From Desulfosarcina sp. OttesenSCG-928-A07 (GTDB taxonomy: Bacteria > Desulfobacterota > Desulfobacteria > Desulfobacterales > Desulfosarcinaceae), in contig JAJDJS010000010.1 of NCBI GenBank assembly GCA_030267325.1, positions 1 to 64,000 on the forward strand: 64,000 bases of DNA. Reading direction: 5' to 3'. Shown here in pieces: positions 17,136-24,277 of this stretch. The position numbers and the translations under genes were made by a program. Each line of letters opens with the position of its first letter. Positions within the stretch are counted from its first letter, which is position 1. Under the pieces are notes generated by a model. The model made no database searches. It was not told the origin of the DNA and saw nothing but the letters and a program-made list of their open reading frames with translations.

Positions 17136-17333
17136 TCACCCATTGGGCAAAAGCAGCCGCACTTCGCGCATATCGCTTTTTTTGATCAGCTGAACGGCTT
17201 TCAGCGCCCGTTTCCGTTTCCGGGTTTTGGATGTCAGGATATGGCGATGATGGGACTTTCCAAACGTGTATTTGCCGGAACCGGTTTTTTTGAACCTTTT
17301 GGCGGCTGCCCGGTTTGTTTTGATTTTCGGCAT
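17136..17333 (-). CDS. rpmI: 50S ribosomal protein L35
   Basis: A 65-residue, very basic protein starting MPKIKTNRAAAKRFKKTGSG and ending with KKSDMREVRLLLPNG; this matches bacterial L35 in length and sequence. GAGGAGAG lies just upstream. It sits between infC and rplT as in most bacteria, but a terminator-like hairpin in the 257-bp gap after infC suggests that rpmI-rplT output is set separately. Confidence 0.97.
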   Translation of the reverse strand: MPKIKTNRAAAKRFKKTGSGKYTFGKSHHRHILTSKTRKRKRALKAVQLIKKSDMREVRLLLPNG

Positions 17334-17432
17334 GTTTTCTCTCCTCGGACGTAAATAAAAAATAAATAAAATCAGACCCGGAAAATTGACAACAGACTCC
17401 TGCCGTCTGCAATTTTCATCTGACTGAACAAG

Positions 17433-17464
17433 AAAAAAGCCGCATCTGCATCCGCTGCTTTTTT
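17433..17464 (-). terminator. Terminator or attenuator hairpin between infC and rpmI
   Basis: On the minus strand AAAAAAGCAGC and GCGGCTTTTTT form a stem of ten pairs with one mismatch around a 10-base loop, ending in T6. It lies 127 bp after the infC stop and about 100 bp before rpmI. In other bacteria L20 controls this operon through leader RNA, so an attenuator is plausible; the alternative is a simple partial terminator. Confidence 0.45.
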
Positions 17465-17590
17465 AAAAATCGATGGCGCGAACGAACGCCATTCGTCCAC
17501 GCCAGATGAATGCGGTGTCGTTACGATGGGACTGTTTGTCCATCAAGCGGCGGAGACAAGTCCCACCCTGACCGTGAATCCGAAACCGGA

Positions 17591-18139
17591 TTACTTCGGC
17601 GCCAGCACCATCATCATGATTCGGCCCTCCATTTTGGGGGCCTGCTCAACAATGGCAACCTCTTCCAGGGCGGTGACAATGTGCCCCAGAAGCGCTTTGC
17701 CGCGTTCAGCCATTGTAATCTCCCGGCCCCGGAACATCACCGTGACCTTAACCTTGTCTTTTCGTTCAAGGAATTTCCGGATATGCCCCATTTTGGTTTC
17801 AAGATCGTGTTCACTGGTTTTGGGACGGACTTTTATTTCCTTGACCTGAAACGTGGTCTGTTTTTTTTTGGCTTCCTGCTGTTTCTTGGTCTGCTCATAC
17901 TTGAACCGCCCGTAATCCATAATTCTGCATACCGGCGGTTTGGCGGTCGGTGAAATTTCCACCAGATCCAGCCCATAGTCGTTGGCTTTGGCCAGCGCCT
18001 GATGAATCGGCAAAATACCGACCTGATTTCCTTCGGGGTCAATCAGTCGGACTTCCCTGACCCGGATTCCCTGATTGATCCGTGTAGCGTCGGGACGGTT
18101 TCTGCCTGGTGCCTGTTGGATGTTTTTGGGAGCTGCTAT
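17591..18139 (-). CDS. infC: Translation initiation factor IF-3, apparent ATA start
   Basis: IF-3 binds the 30S subunit and proofreads start codon choice. The C-terminal domain is clear (KEIKVRPKTSEHDLETKMGH, VTVMFRGREITMAERG), and the N-terminal domain begins RINQGIRVREVRLIDPEGNQ, which lies upstream of any ATG, GTG or well-placed TTG. Reading upstream, the frame reaches ATA at 18137-18139, preceded at six bases by AGGAGGT, giving IAAPKNIQQAPGRNRPDATR before the conserved block and 182 residues in total, normal for IF-3. Known infC genes use rare start codons (AUU in E. coli) for autoregulation, so ATA is a credible start here. A TTG at 18013 would delete the conserved N-terminus. Confidence 0.92.
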   Translation of the reverse strand: MAAPKNIQQAPGRNRPDATRINQGIRVREVRLIDPEGNQVGILPIHQALAKANDYGLDLVEISPTAKPPVCRIMDYGRFKYEQTKKQQEAKKKQTTFQVKEIKVRPKTSEHDLETKMGHIRKFLERKDKVKVTVMFRGREITMAERGKALLGHIVTALEEVAIVEQAPKMEGRIMMMVLAPK

Positions 18140-18316
18140 GCTTCCACCTCCTGGGACAATCGCTTCTGAAATGTTGTGTAGCCGACCCTGGATGAACGGG
18201 AATCTTCATCCGTTGGTCAAGGGCTCCATACGCTCTTACCAAACTGTGGACCCATATATGACGATGCGTTCAAATGCAAGAAAAAAAGCGGAAAAACCCT
18301 GTCAGCCCCCTGATTC

Positions 18317-18835
18317 TCACGCGCTTTTCTGGCCAAGGGTATACCGGCTGAGCAGGCTGTCTTTCCAGTATGTATTTTCAGCATCAGCAAAAAATTCCTG
18401 AAAAAGCAAGAGGCTGTCTTTTCTCATCACACCGGGAACAAGGGTGATGGCCGCATCCCGGTACAGGGGCGCCAGCCCAGTACGGTCACACCCTGTGCCG
18501 CCGCCCATGACATCTTCGTAGGCATAAACAATCCGGGAAATACCGCTGAGCAAAATGGCGGAAAAACACATCAGACAGGGCTCCAGGGTACAGTAAAGGG
18601 TAAACCGCGCCGGATCCGTATCCGGTAAGGCAGCGGAAAGCGCCCGCAAGGCACCCATTTCCGCATGGTCAAGTTCATTTGCTTTTTTTGCGGCAGTTCC
18701 GGTCCGCTCTCCCCTTGCGATGATACGGCTTCCATCGGAAATAACGCAGCCCACCGGAAACTCTCCCTGGTCCAGGGCATGCCGGGCCATTTCAAGCGCC
18801 GCTGTCATAAATCGGATATCATCTGGAAAATTCAT
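18317..18835 (-). CDS. tadA: tRNA adenosine(34) deaminase-type nucleoside deaminase
   Basis: A 172-residue zinc deaminase of the CDA fold, expected to convert A34 to inosine in tRNA-Arg(ACG). The zinc and proton-shuttle motif is ELDHAEMGALRAL (HAE) and the second motif is CTLEPCLMCFSAIL (PCxxC); GEFPVGCVISDG and VMGGGTGCD are further family features. The last differs somewhat from the classical TadA C-terminal segment, so a related deaminase acting on another substrate remains possible. ATG 18835 is preferred to the upstream TTG. It follows the HsdR-N-like gene by 11 bp. Confidence 0.85.
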   Translation of the reverse strand: MNFPDDIRFMTAALEMARHALDQGEFPVGCVISDGSRIIARGERTGTAAKKANELDHAEMGALRALSAALPDTDPARFTLYCTLEPCLMCFSAILLSGISRIVYAYEDVMGGGTGCDRTGLAPLYRDAAITLVPGVMRKDSLLLFQEFFADAENTYWKDSLLSRYTLGQKSA

Positions 18836-18846
18836 AAGGGCAACAG

Positions 18847-19401
18847 TCAATCAAGTCGGCAGACATCGGTGTCGCACGGACAAGCACCGTCAATTTCAAA
18901 TGCGTAGGCGATCCGTGCTTCCATCTCCGCACGATAAGAAGAGATGGAAGTAAACTGGGCTGTCTTTGCCTGATTGATCAAGTCCTGCCAGGACGGAATG
19001 GCGTCAAGCCCGGAGGCTGTGACATCACCGGTCTCACCGTCCAGGATATCGGCATCTTCGCCATTGGTAACCACCACCACGGGAACCTGGTAAGGCGTGA
19101 TGAGCCGTGAAATCGCCAGAGCAGGCCGCTGGCGGGTCACCAGGGACCCCGGACCGTAGCGGATGACCATGAGGGTCCGGTCATCTTGCGCAATGGTAAA
19201 ATCCACCCACAACTTTCCCCGCCGCTCACCGGCCGAAACAATCAGCGGCTGCCGGGGATGGACAGCGGTCTGGGGATATCCCTTTTCATAGACCAACAAT
19301 CGGGCAATGGACTGACGATAGCGTTCATCATGGGTATCGTCAAGCGCCACGCCGGTGATAACATCATAAAGCGTTCCCATGATCAGATGATGCCCTTCCA
19401 T
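18847..19401 (-). CDS. HsdR N-terminal-domain-like protein
   Basis: A 184-residue protein resembling the nuclease-like N-terminal domain of type I restriction enzyme R subunits (HsdR_N type). The segments RQSIARLLVYEKGYP, RGKLWVDFTIAQDD, LMVIRYGPGSLVTRQRPALA and YQVPVVVVTNGEDADILDG match that arrangement. The active-site lysine expected in a PD-(D/E)xK nuclease after the acidic residue is replaced (IRYGPG), so catalysis is doubtful. The C-terminus holds a CPCDTDVC cluster. AGGAGG precedes the ATG by six bases. It is immediately upstream of tadA and probably co-transcribed with it. Confidence 0.72.
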   Translation of the reverse strand: MEGHHLIMGTLYDVITGVALDDTHDERYRQSIARLLVYEKGYPQTAVHPRQPLIVSAGERRGKLWVDFTIAQDDRTLMVIRYGPGSLVTRQRPALAISRLITPYQVPVVVVTNGEDADILDGETGDVTASGLDAIPSWQDLINQAKTAQFTSISSYRAEMEARIAYAFEIDGACPCDTDVCRLD

Positions 19402-19658
19402 CCGGCGCCTCCTGTTTTCAGGATTTCAATGGTAACATCCTATGATACTTTCATATTTCCTTTCAAGCCCGGAATATCCTTGATTGCAACGGGATGCCGT
19501 CGCATTCAGGAGTAACGGAGATGATCCGACAATTATCTTTACAGTCACACAGCCTTATGATAGGATGTTACATTTAAAACTATGCGCCGCCCCCATTTTC
19601 TTTTCGGGTCAACTTTCCTCAAAGAATCATGCATCTGTTTTTTTTTAGGGATGGAGCA

Positions 19659-20021
19659 ATGGACGAAAAAGATTTGAATTTCTTCAAAGATCTTCTCCGG
19701 CAACAGTTACGGGAACTGCTCAGCAATGCGGATGAAACCGTTTCGGGAATGACCGCACAAAAAGAAAATTTTCCAGATCCCACCGACCGCGCCACACTGG
19801 AGTCTGACCGCAATTTCATCTTGCGGATTCGTGACCGTGAACACAAACTCATCAACAAGGTCAAAAAAGCACTGGATCGCATTGACGACAGCACCTTCGG
19901 CATTTGTGAAAAATGCGGGGAAAATATTTCCGTTGAACGCCTTAAGGCAAGACCGGTGACCACCTTGTGTATTGACTGCAAAACCAAAGAGGAGAAGTTT
20001 GAAAAATCCCTCGGACTCTGA
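19659..20021 (+). CDS. DksA/TraR-type zinc-finger transcription factor
   Basis: A 120-residue protein with an N-terminal coiled-coil region (DEKDLNFFKDLLRQQLRELL to about residue 70) and a C-terminal C4 zinc finger, FGICEKCGENISVERLKARP then LCIDCK. Proteins of this type enter the RNA polymerase secondary channel and modulate initiation, often with ppGpp. The start is placed at 19659 where the family N-terminus begins; AGGG is eight bases upstream. The coiled-coil tip residues typical of DksA are not obviously conserved, so it may be a divergent paralogue. It overlaps the following PHP gene. Confidence 0.88.
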   Translation: MDEKDLNFFKDLLRQQLRELLSNADETVSGMTAQKENFPDPTDRATLESDRNFILRIRDREHKLINKVKKALDRIDDSTFGICEKCGENISVERLKARPVTTLCIDCKTKEEKFEKSLGL

Positions 20022-20895
20022 CACCAAGCCGGGAATTGATCTGCACATCCACTCCACTGCCTCCGACGGTTCCCTGACACCCTCCCGGATTCTGGAAACA
20101 GCGACACGCATCGGCCTCAAAGCCATCGCCATCACCGACCACGACACGCTTGCCGGTTCTGTTGCAGCCTTGTCCGCAGGAATTCCCCCTGCCCTTGATT
20201 TTATCACCGGCATTGAAATCAGTGCATCATCTCCGCCGGGATATTCCATCAGCGGCAGCGTCCACATTCTCGGATACGGGATTGACCCCAACAACGCGCA
20301 CCTCACTTCCCTCCTTGTGGAACTGAAACAATCCAGAGAAGATCGAAATCCAAAAATTATCGCCAGACTTCGGGAATTGGGGATGGATCTCACCTCTGCG
20401 GAACTTTCCGATATTGTGGGAAACGCCATGGCCGGCCGACCCCACATTGCCCAGCTCATGGTCCAGAAGGGTTTTGTCCACTCCATCAATGACGCATTTG
20501 ACCGATTTCTTGGGAAAAATAAACCCGCCTATGTCCACAAGTACCGCATTCCCATGGATGCGGCAATCTCCGCCATCCATAATGCCGGCGGTATTGCTGT
20601 GCTGGCCCATCCCTACCTCAACGGCATTACCGATCGGGTTGAATTTGAGAATTTTCTCCTTACCCTCAAAGATATGGGACTTTTGGGTATTGAGGCCATT
20701 TATCCGGCCCATTCTCCGTCCATGACCGCCGAATATTGCCGGCTGGCCAAAAAACACGACCTTCTGGTGACCGGCGGGACCGATTTCCACGGCGACGCTT
20801 CTCCGGGCATCCAGATGGGCGTTGGCAGAGGACACCTTCATGTACCCTACACCCTGTTTCAAAACCTGACCGAACAGCTCGCCGCATCCCGATGA
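19999..20895 (+). CDS. PHP-domain phosphoesterase, RNase AM/YciV type
   Basis: A 298-residue metal-dependent phosphoesterase of the PHP family. Metal-binding motifs are DLHIHSTASDG, ITDHDT, GIEISA, AVLAHPYL and GGTDFHGD. The closest known group are the YciV/TrpH (RNase AM) enzymes that hydrolyse 3',5'-nucleoside bisphosphates and trim RNA 5' ends. The frame extends to 19972, but TTG at 19999 has AGGAG five bases upstream and overlaps the end of the zinc-finger gene by 23 bp, so it is the likely start. The stop overlaps the rnc start (ATGA), tying this gene to RNA processing. Confidence 0.88.
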   Translation: MKNPSDSDTKPGIDLHIHSTASDGSLTPSRILETATRIGLKAIAITDHDTLAGSVAALSAGIPPALDFITGIEISASSPPGYSISGSVHILGYGIDPNNAHLTSLLVELKQSREDRNPKIIARLRELGMDLTSAELSDIVGNAMAGRPHIAQLMVQKGFVHSINDAFDRFLGKNKPAYVHKYRIPMDAAISAIHNAGGIAVLAHPYLNGITDRVEFENFLLTLKDMGLLGIEAIYPAHSPSMTAEYCRLAKKHDLLVTGGTDFHGDASPGIQMGVGRGHLHVPYTLFQNLTEQLAASR

Positions 20896-21614
20896 AAAAG
20901 TGGATTTCACCCGAAACAGTTTCTGCTGAAACCCTGGAAACCGCATTGGGGTATGGTTTTAAAAAAAAAGACCACCTGGTCCGTGCGTTGTGTCACCGAT
21001 CGTTTATTCATGAGCATCCGGAACTGGGGCTGTCCAGCAATGAACGCCTTGAATTCCTTGGGGATGCAGTGCTGGATCTGGTGATCAGTCACCTGTTGAT
21101 GCAACGATTTCCCGAACTTTCTGAAGGTGCCTTGTCCAGACATCGGGCAGAGTTGGTCAACGAAACCCGGCTTGCGGATATTTCCCGTGAACTTGGCATC
21201 GGCCCCCATCTTTTACTGGGAAAAGGAGAAGACCTCACCCACGGACGGGAAAAAAACTCCATTCTGGCCGATACCCTGGAGGCGGTCACCGGCGCCATTT
21301 ATCAGGACAGCGGATTTGACGCAGCTTTTCATTTTATTGAAAGCCATTTTCAGAAGCAGCTTGACCGGATCACCCATCACCCTAAAATGGACTACAAAAG
21401 CCAGCTCCAGGAACAGGCCCAGTCCCTTTATCACGAGGCACCCCACTACCAGTTGGTGGCGGAGGCCGGACCGGATCACGACAAATGCTTCCGGGTCCGC
21501 GTGACAATTTCCGGAATTTCCGCTGAAGGCACAGGAAAAAGCAAAAAAATGGCCGAACAGGATGCGGCCCGGGCCGGCCTTGCGCTCCTGGATGCCGAAT
21601 CCGGGTCCTCATGA
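20892..21614 (+). CDS. rnc: Ribonuclease III
   Basis: A 240-residue double-strand-specific endoribonuclease. The RNase III signature NERLEFLGDAVLDLVISHLL (about residues 49-68) contains the metal-binding acidic residues; the second acidic site is in ILADTLEAVTGAIYQDSG. The C-terminal double-stranded RNA-binding domain is MDYKSQLQEQAQ through GKSKKMAEQDAARAGLALL. The ATG overlaps the PHP-gene stop and the gene's own stop overlaps the next radical SAM start, so it lies in a tightly coupled operon. Confidence 0.96.
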   Translation: MKKWISPETVSAETLETALGYGFKKKDHLVRALCHRSFIHEHPELGLSSNERLEFLGDAVLDLVISHLLMQRFPELSEGALSRHRAELVNETRLADISRELGIGPHLLLGKGEDLTHGREKNSILADTLEAVTGAIYQDSGFDAAFHFIESHFQKQLDRITHHPKMDYKSQLQEQAQSLYHEAPHYQLVAEAGPDHDKCFRVRVTISGISAEGTGKSKKMAEQDAARAGLALLDAESGSS

Positions 21615-22675
21615 GAAAAAATCCCAGCGCCCTTCCCGCTCCCCGCCATCTGGTGATTCCGTTGTTCATCCCCCAACAGGGATGCCCCCATCACTGCATT
21701 TTCTGCAACCAGCGGGCCATTACAGGTGCGCCTTTCCGTGTCCCGTCAGCAGGCGACCTTGAAACAGAGGTGAACCGCTATCTGGCCCATTCCCAAAAAC
21801 ATTACGCATCTGTTGAAATCTCTTTTTTTGGCGGTAATTTTCTGGGGCTTCCGGCAGATCAGATTCAAGAACTGTTGGCCCTTGCCGCTGGATTTGTCCG
21901 GCGCGGCCATGTTCACAGCATCCGGTTTTCCACCCGGCCCGATACGATTTTTCCCCACACCCTGGACCTTGTTGCACCTTTTCCCGTATCCACCATTGAG
22001 CTGGGCGTTCAGTCCATGCAGGATGCTGTGCTGGATACGGCGCTGAGGGGCCATCGGGCAGCCAATGTCATTGCCGCTGCCCGCCAGGTTAAAGCCCGGG
22101 GATACCGGCTCGGACTTCAGATGATGGTGGGACTTCCTGCAGATGACGCTGCCAGCGCCATGGACACGGCCCGCCAACTTGCCCTGTTGGAGCCGGATTT
22201 TGTCCGTATCTATCCCACCCTGGTGCTGAAGGACAGCCCGCTGGCCGAGCTGTTTTATCGCGGCCGATATCAGCCCCTTTCCCTTGGCGCCTGCATCACC
22301 CAGGTCAAGGCACTGTTTCTCTTCTTCAGGCAGCACCCTATTCCAGTGGCCCGGATGGGGCTTCAGGCATCGGACACCCTGTCCGGAAGCGCCCTTGTGG
22401 CCGGTCCCTACCACCCTTCCCTGGGCCATCTGGTTCATGGTGAAATCGCTCTGGACGCCATTTTTTCCGTACTCAAAACATCGCCTCCCGAAGGAGAAGC
22501 CATTTCCATCGCGGTCCATCCCCGCCGGGTATCCCGGATTCAGGGGCTGAACCAACGAAATCTGACGGTACTCCGGAAACACTACCCGGCTTCCGAAATC
22601 CGCATTCATCAGGATGAAACCCTTGACCTCAACCAGATCCGGGTCGGGCATCAGAATGTGACGGTGGTTTCTTGA
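21611..22675 (+). CDS. Elp3-like radical SAM protein
   Basis: A 354-residue radical SAM enzyme. The iron-sulfur motif is GCPHHCIFCNQRAITG (CxxxCxxC, residues ~25-32); SFFGGNFLGLP, IRFSTRPDTI, IELGVQSMQDAVL and GLQMMVGLP are standard barrel motifs. The organisation fits the Elp3/MiaA-like radical SAM group that includes the C-terminal extension seen in many anaerobes next to rnc; no GNAT domain is present, so it is not a complete Elp3. The substrate is unknown. It overlaps rnc by 4 bp. Confidence 0.88.
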   Translation: MRKNPSALPAPRHLVIPLFIPQQGCPHHCIFCNQRAITGAPFRVPSAGDLETEVNRYLAHSQKHYASVEISFFGGNFLGLPADQIQELLALAAGFVRRGHVHSIRFSTRPDTIFPHTLDLVAPFPVSTIELGVQSMQDAVLDTALRGHRAANVIAAARQVKARGYRLGLQMMVGLPADDAASAMDTARQLALLEPDFVRIYPTLVLKDSPLAELFYRGRYQPLSLGACITQVKALFLFFRQHPIPVARMGLQASDTLSGSALVAGPYHPSLGHLVHGEIALDAIFSVLKTSPPEGEAISIAVHPRRVSRIQGLNQRNLTVLRKHYPASEIRIHQDETLDLNQIRVGHQNVTVVS

Positions 22676-22710
22676 CAGATGTTTCACAACGATAGAAAGG
22701 AGGATCTTCC

Positions 22711-23217
22711 ATGCATGTCCAATTGATGGCAGCCGTGACGGTTGACGGAAAAATTGCCAGAACGCCTGATCATTATCCGGACTGGACCGGAAAGGCGGAC
22801 AAACGCCTGTATGCGGATATCACCCGAAAAGCAGGCGTCATGATCATGGGGTCAAAAACCTTCGATGCCATCGGCCGGGCTCTGCCGGATCGAAAAACCA
22901 TTGTGATGACGCGAAATCCCAATCGCCGCACCCCTCATCCGGACCTGGTTTTTACTGCAGATCCGCCGGATAAAATTCTGGGTGACCTTTCATCCGTGGG
23001 CATTCAATCCGTTGTTTTGGCGGGCGGGGCCACCATTAACACGCTATTTGCCGAAAAAGGGCTGATTGACGAGATGATTCTGACGATTTCCCCCCTTGCC
23101 TTTGGAGCGGGAATTTCTCTTTTTTCCCATGCCGTCGACATTGAATTGGCCCTGAAGCACATGGACCCAATTGATGCAAATACGGTTTGTCTCCGGTATG
23201 AGGTGATTCGTCCATAA
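22711..23217 (+). CDS. RibD C-terminal / dihydrofolate-reductase-like reductase
   Basis: A 168-residue protein with the reductase fold shared by dihydrofolate reductases and the RibD C-terminal domain: MAAVTVDGKIAR, GVMIMGSKTFDAIGRALPDR, KTIVMTRNP, SVVLAGGATINTLFAEKGLIDE and SPLAFGAGISLF. These bind NADPH. It is free-standing, without the deaminase domain of RibD, so it may reduce a pterin or riboflavin precursor; which one is not evident. GGAGG lies before the ATG. It follows the radical SAM gene by 35 bp in the same direction. Confidence 0.82.
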   Translation: MHVQLMAAVTVDGKIARTPDHYPDWTGKADKRLYADITRKAGVMIMGSKTFDAIGRALPDRKTIVMTRNPNRRTPHPDLVFTADPPDKILGDLSSVGIQSVVLAGGATINTLFAEKGLIDEMILTISPLAFGAGISLFSHAVDIELALKHMDPIDANTVCLRYEVIRP

Positions 23218-23327
23218 CGAACGGAAATTTGCCGTGCGTTATCTTCTCTCAAAACGCGTATGCCAAGGTATTTTTTGCTGATGTTGGGCTTAAGGAACAG
23301 AAAATTTCATCATTTTTCAAACAGGAA

Positions 23328-23363
23328 GGGATCAACGGCATCAAGAAAAACGCCGTTGATCCC
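23328..23363. terminator. Perfect 12-bp inverted repeat between convergent genes
   Basis: GGGATCAACGGC and GCCGTTGATCCC form a perfect 12-bp stem around a 12-base A-rich loop. It lies between the end of the reductase gene (plus) and the end of the cystatin-like gene (minus), where a two-way terminator is expected, but no T run follows on either strand. Confidence 0.45.
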
Positions 23364-23391
23364 GTGAGGCAGGGAAAGGAAAAATCAATCT

Positions 23392-23745
23392 TTACAATAA
23401 GGGAACGATTGAATCATTTTTGATTTCAGCGTTTTTACCGATCGCTTTATAGATGATAAGCTTGACGACAGTTGTTTTCGGCTGTGCGGTCACCAGGGTT
23501 TGTTTGGCGATAAACAGATAGTTCGTTCCAGAGACAACTTGTGTGGCCGCCACATAGAGTGCTTCATAGCTTGCCCCTGTCAGATCTTTCGTAGCTTCTT
23601 TAAAAGCATCCTGTGCATCCTGACTTATGGCACAAGGCTCGGCGATCTGCCAGGCACCGGCCATGTCTTTCTCATTCGCAAACGCCACACTTCCGACAGA
23701 CATAAAAATCAGTGCCAGCGCAGCAACAAAAGCCATTTTTTTCAT
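23392..23745 (-). CDS. Small secreted protein with cystatin-like motif
   Basis: A 117-residue protein with a clear Sec signal peptide (MKKMAFVAALALIFMSVGSV, cleavage after AFA). The mature part contains QVVSGTNYLFIAKQT, which matches the cystatin core motif QxVxG followed by the usual NY strand, preceded by a helix (QDAQDAFKEATKDL). Cystatins inhibit papain-like cysteine proteases; bacterial periplasmic homologues are known. AAGGAG lies seven bases before the ATG. Inhibitor function is inferred from the motif; the first hairpin loop matches but the remaining cystatin contact residues cannot be judged by eye. Confidence 0.75.
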   Translation of the reverse strand: MKKMAFVAALALIFMSVGSVAFANEKDMAGAWQIAEPCAISQDAQDAFKEATKDLTGASYEALYVAATQVVSGTNYLFIAKQTLVTAQPKTTVVKLIIYKAIGKNAEIKNDSIVPLL

Positions 23746-24277
23746 GTTGTTCTCCTTATATGGGGATAGGTAGTCCAGAAGAATTCCCTGCCATCAGCCT
23801 CATTTTTGAGAAGAAAAACCCGCTTCAGTTATCTTTTCTTATATCTGCGCGTAGTATAGAATACATCCTGGCGGAAGTCTTCATATAATTTAGGCTTCTT
23901 GCCCGGAAAAGGAGCCTGGACAACGTCATAACCATTTAAAGACACTGGAGATTATACGAATATAAGCCCAAAAAAATTATGCTGCTTTTTGTTTGTATGG
24001 ATATCATCGTATTAAAAAGAATCTTGCTTTCAGGGTACAACCGCAAAATGATTGACCGCTATCTTGCACTGGCACCTGAAAGTGATTCGGGTTGTTTTGA
24101 CAGGTCAACCCAGGTGTAATCTGGGTAGCAGTATCTGTCCGTAATACATGCCATCCCAACGCATATTCTTCTCTCCTCCAAAAAGACCGTCTGGGGGAGA
24201 GGGGATTTCTTCTGTTGGGCAACCTGTTTTACCAAATCACCTTGCCACCACTAAAACCGGCCTGAAACAGGCTGGGT
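23746..24277. other. Intergenic region, no gene
   Basis: About 530 bp upstream of the cystatin-like gene and downstream of the ankyrin gene (both minus strand). It is AT-rich near 23830-24050. A -10-like TATACT on the minus strand at about 23858-23863 could serve the cystatin-like gene, but no good -35 is seen. A terminator candidate near the ankyrin stop is listed separately. Short open frames here look like chance. Confidence 0.5.
24260..24272 (-). terminator. Terminator candidate after the ankyrin gene
   Basis: On the minus strand GCCTG TTT CAGGC is followed by CGGTTTT, five bases after the ankyrin-protein stop codon. The stem is short and the T run has only four bases, so it is a weak candidate. 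Confidence 0.4.
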
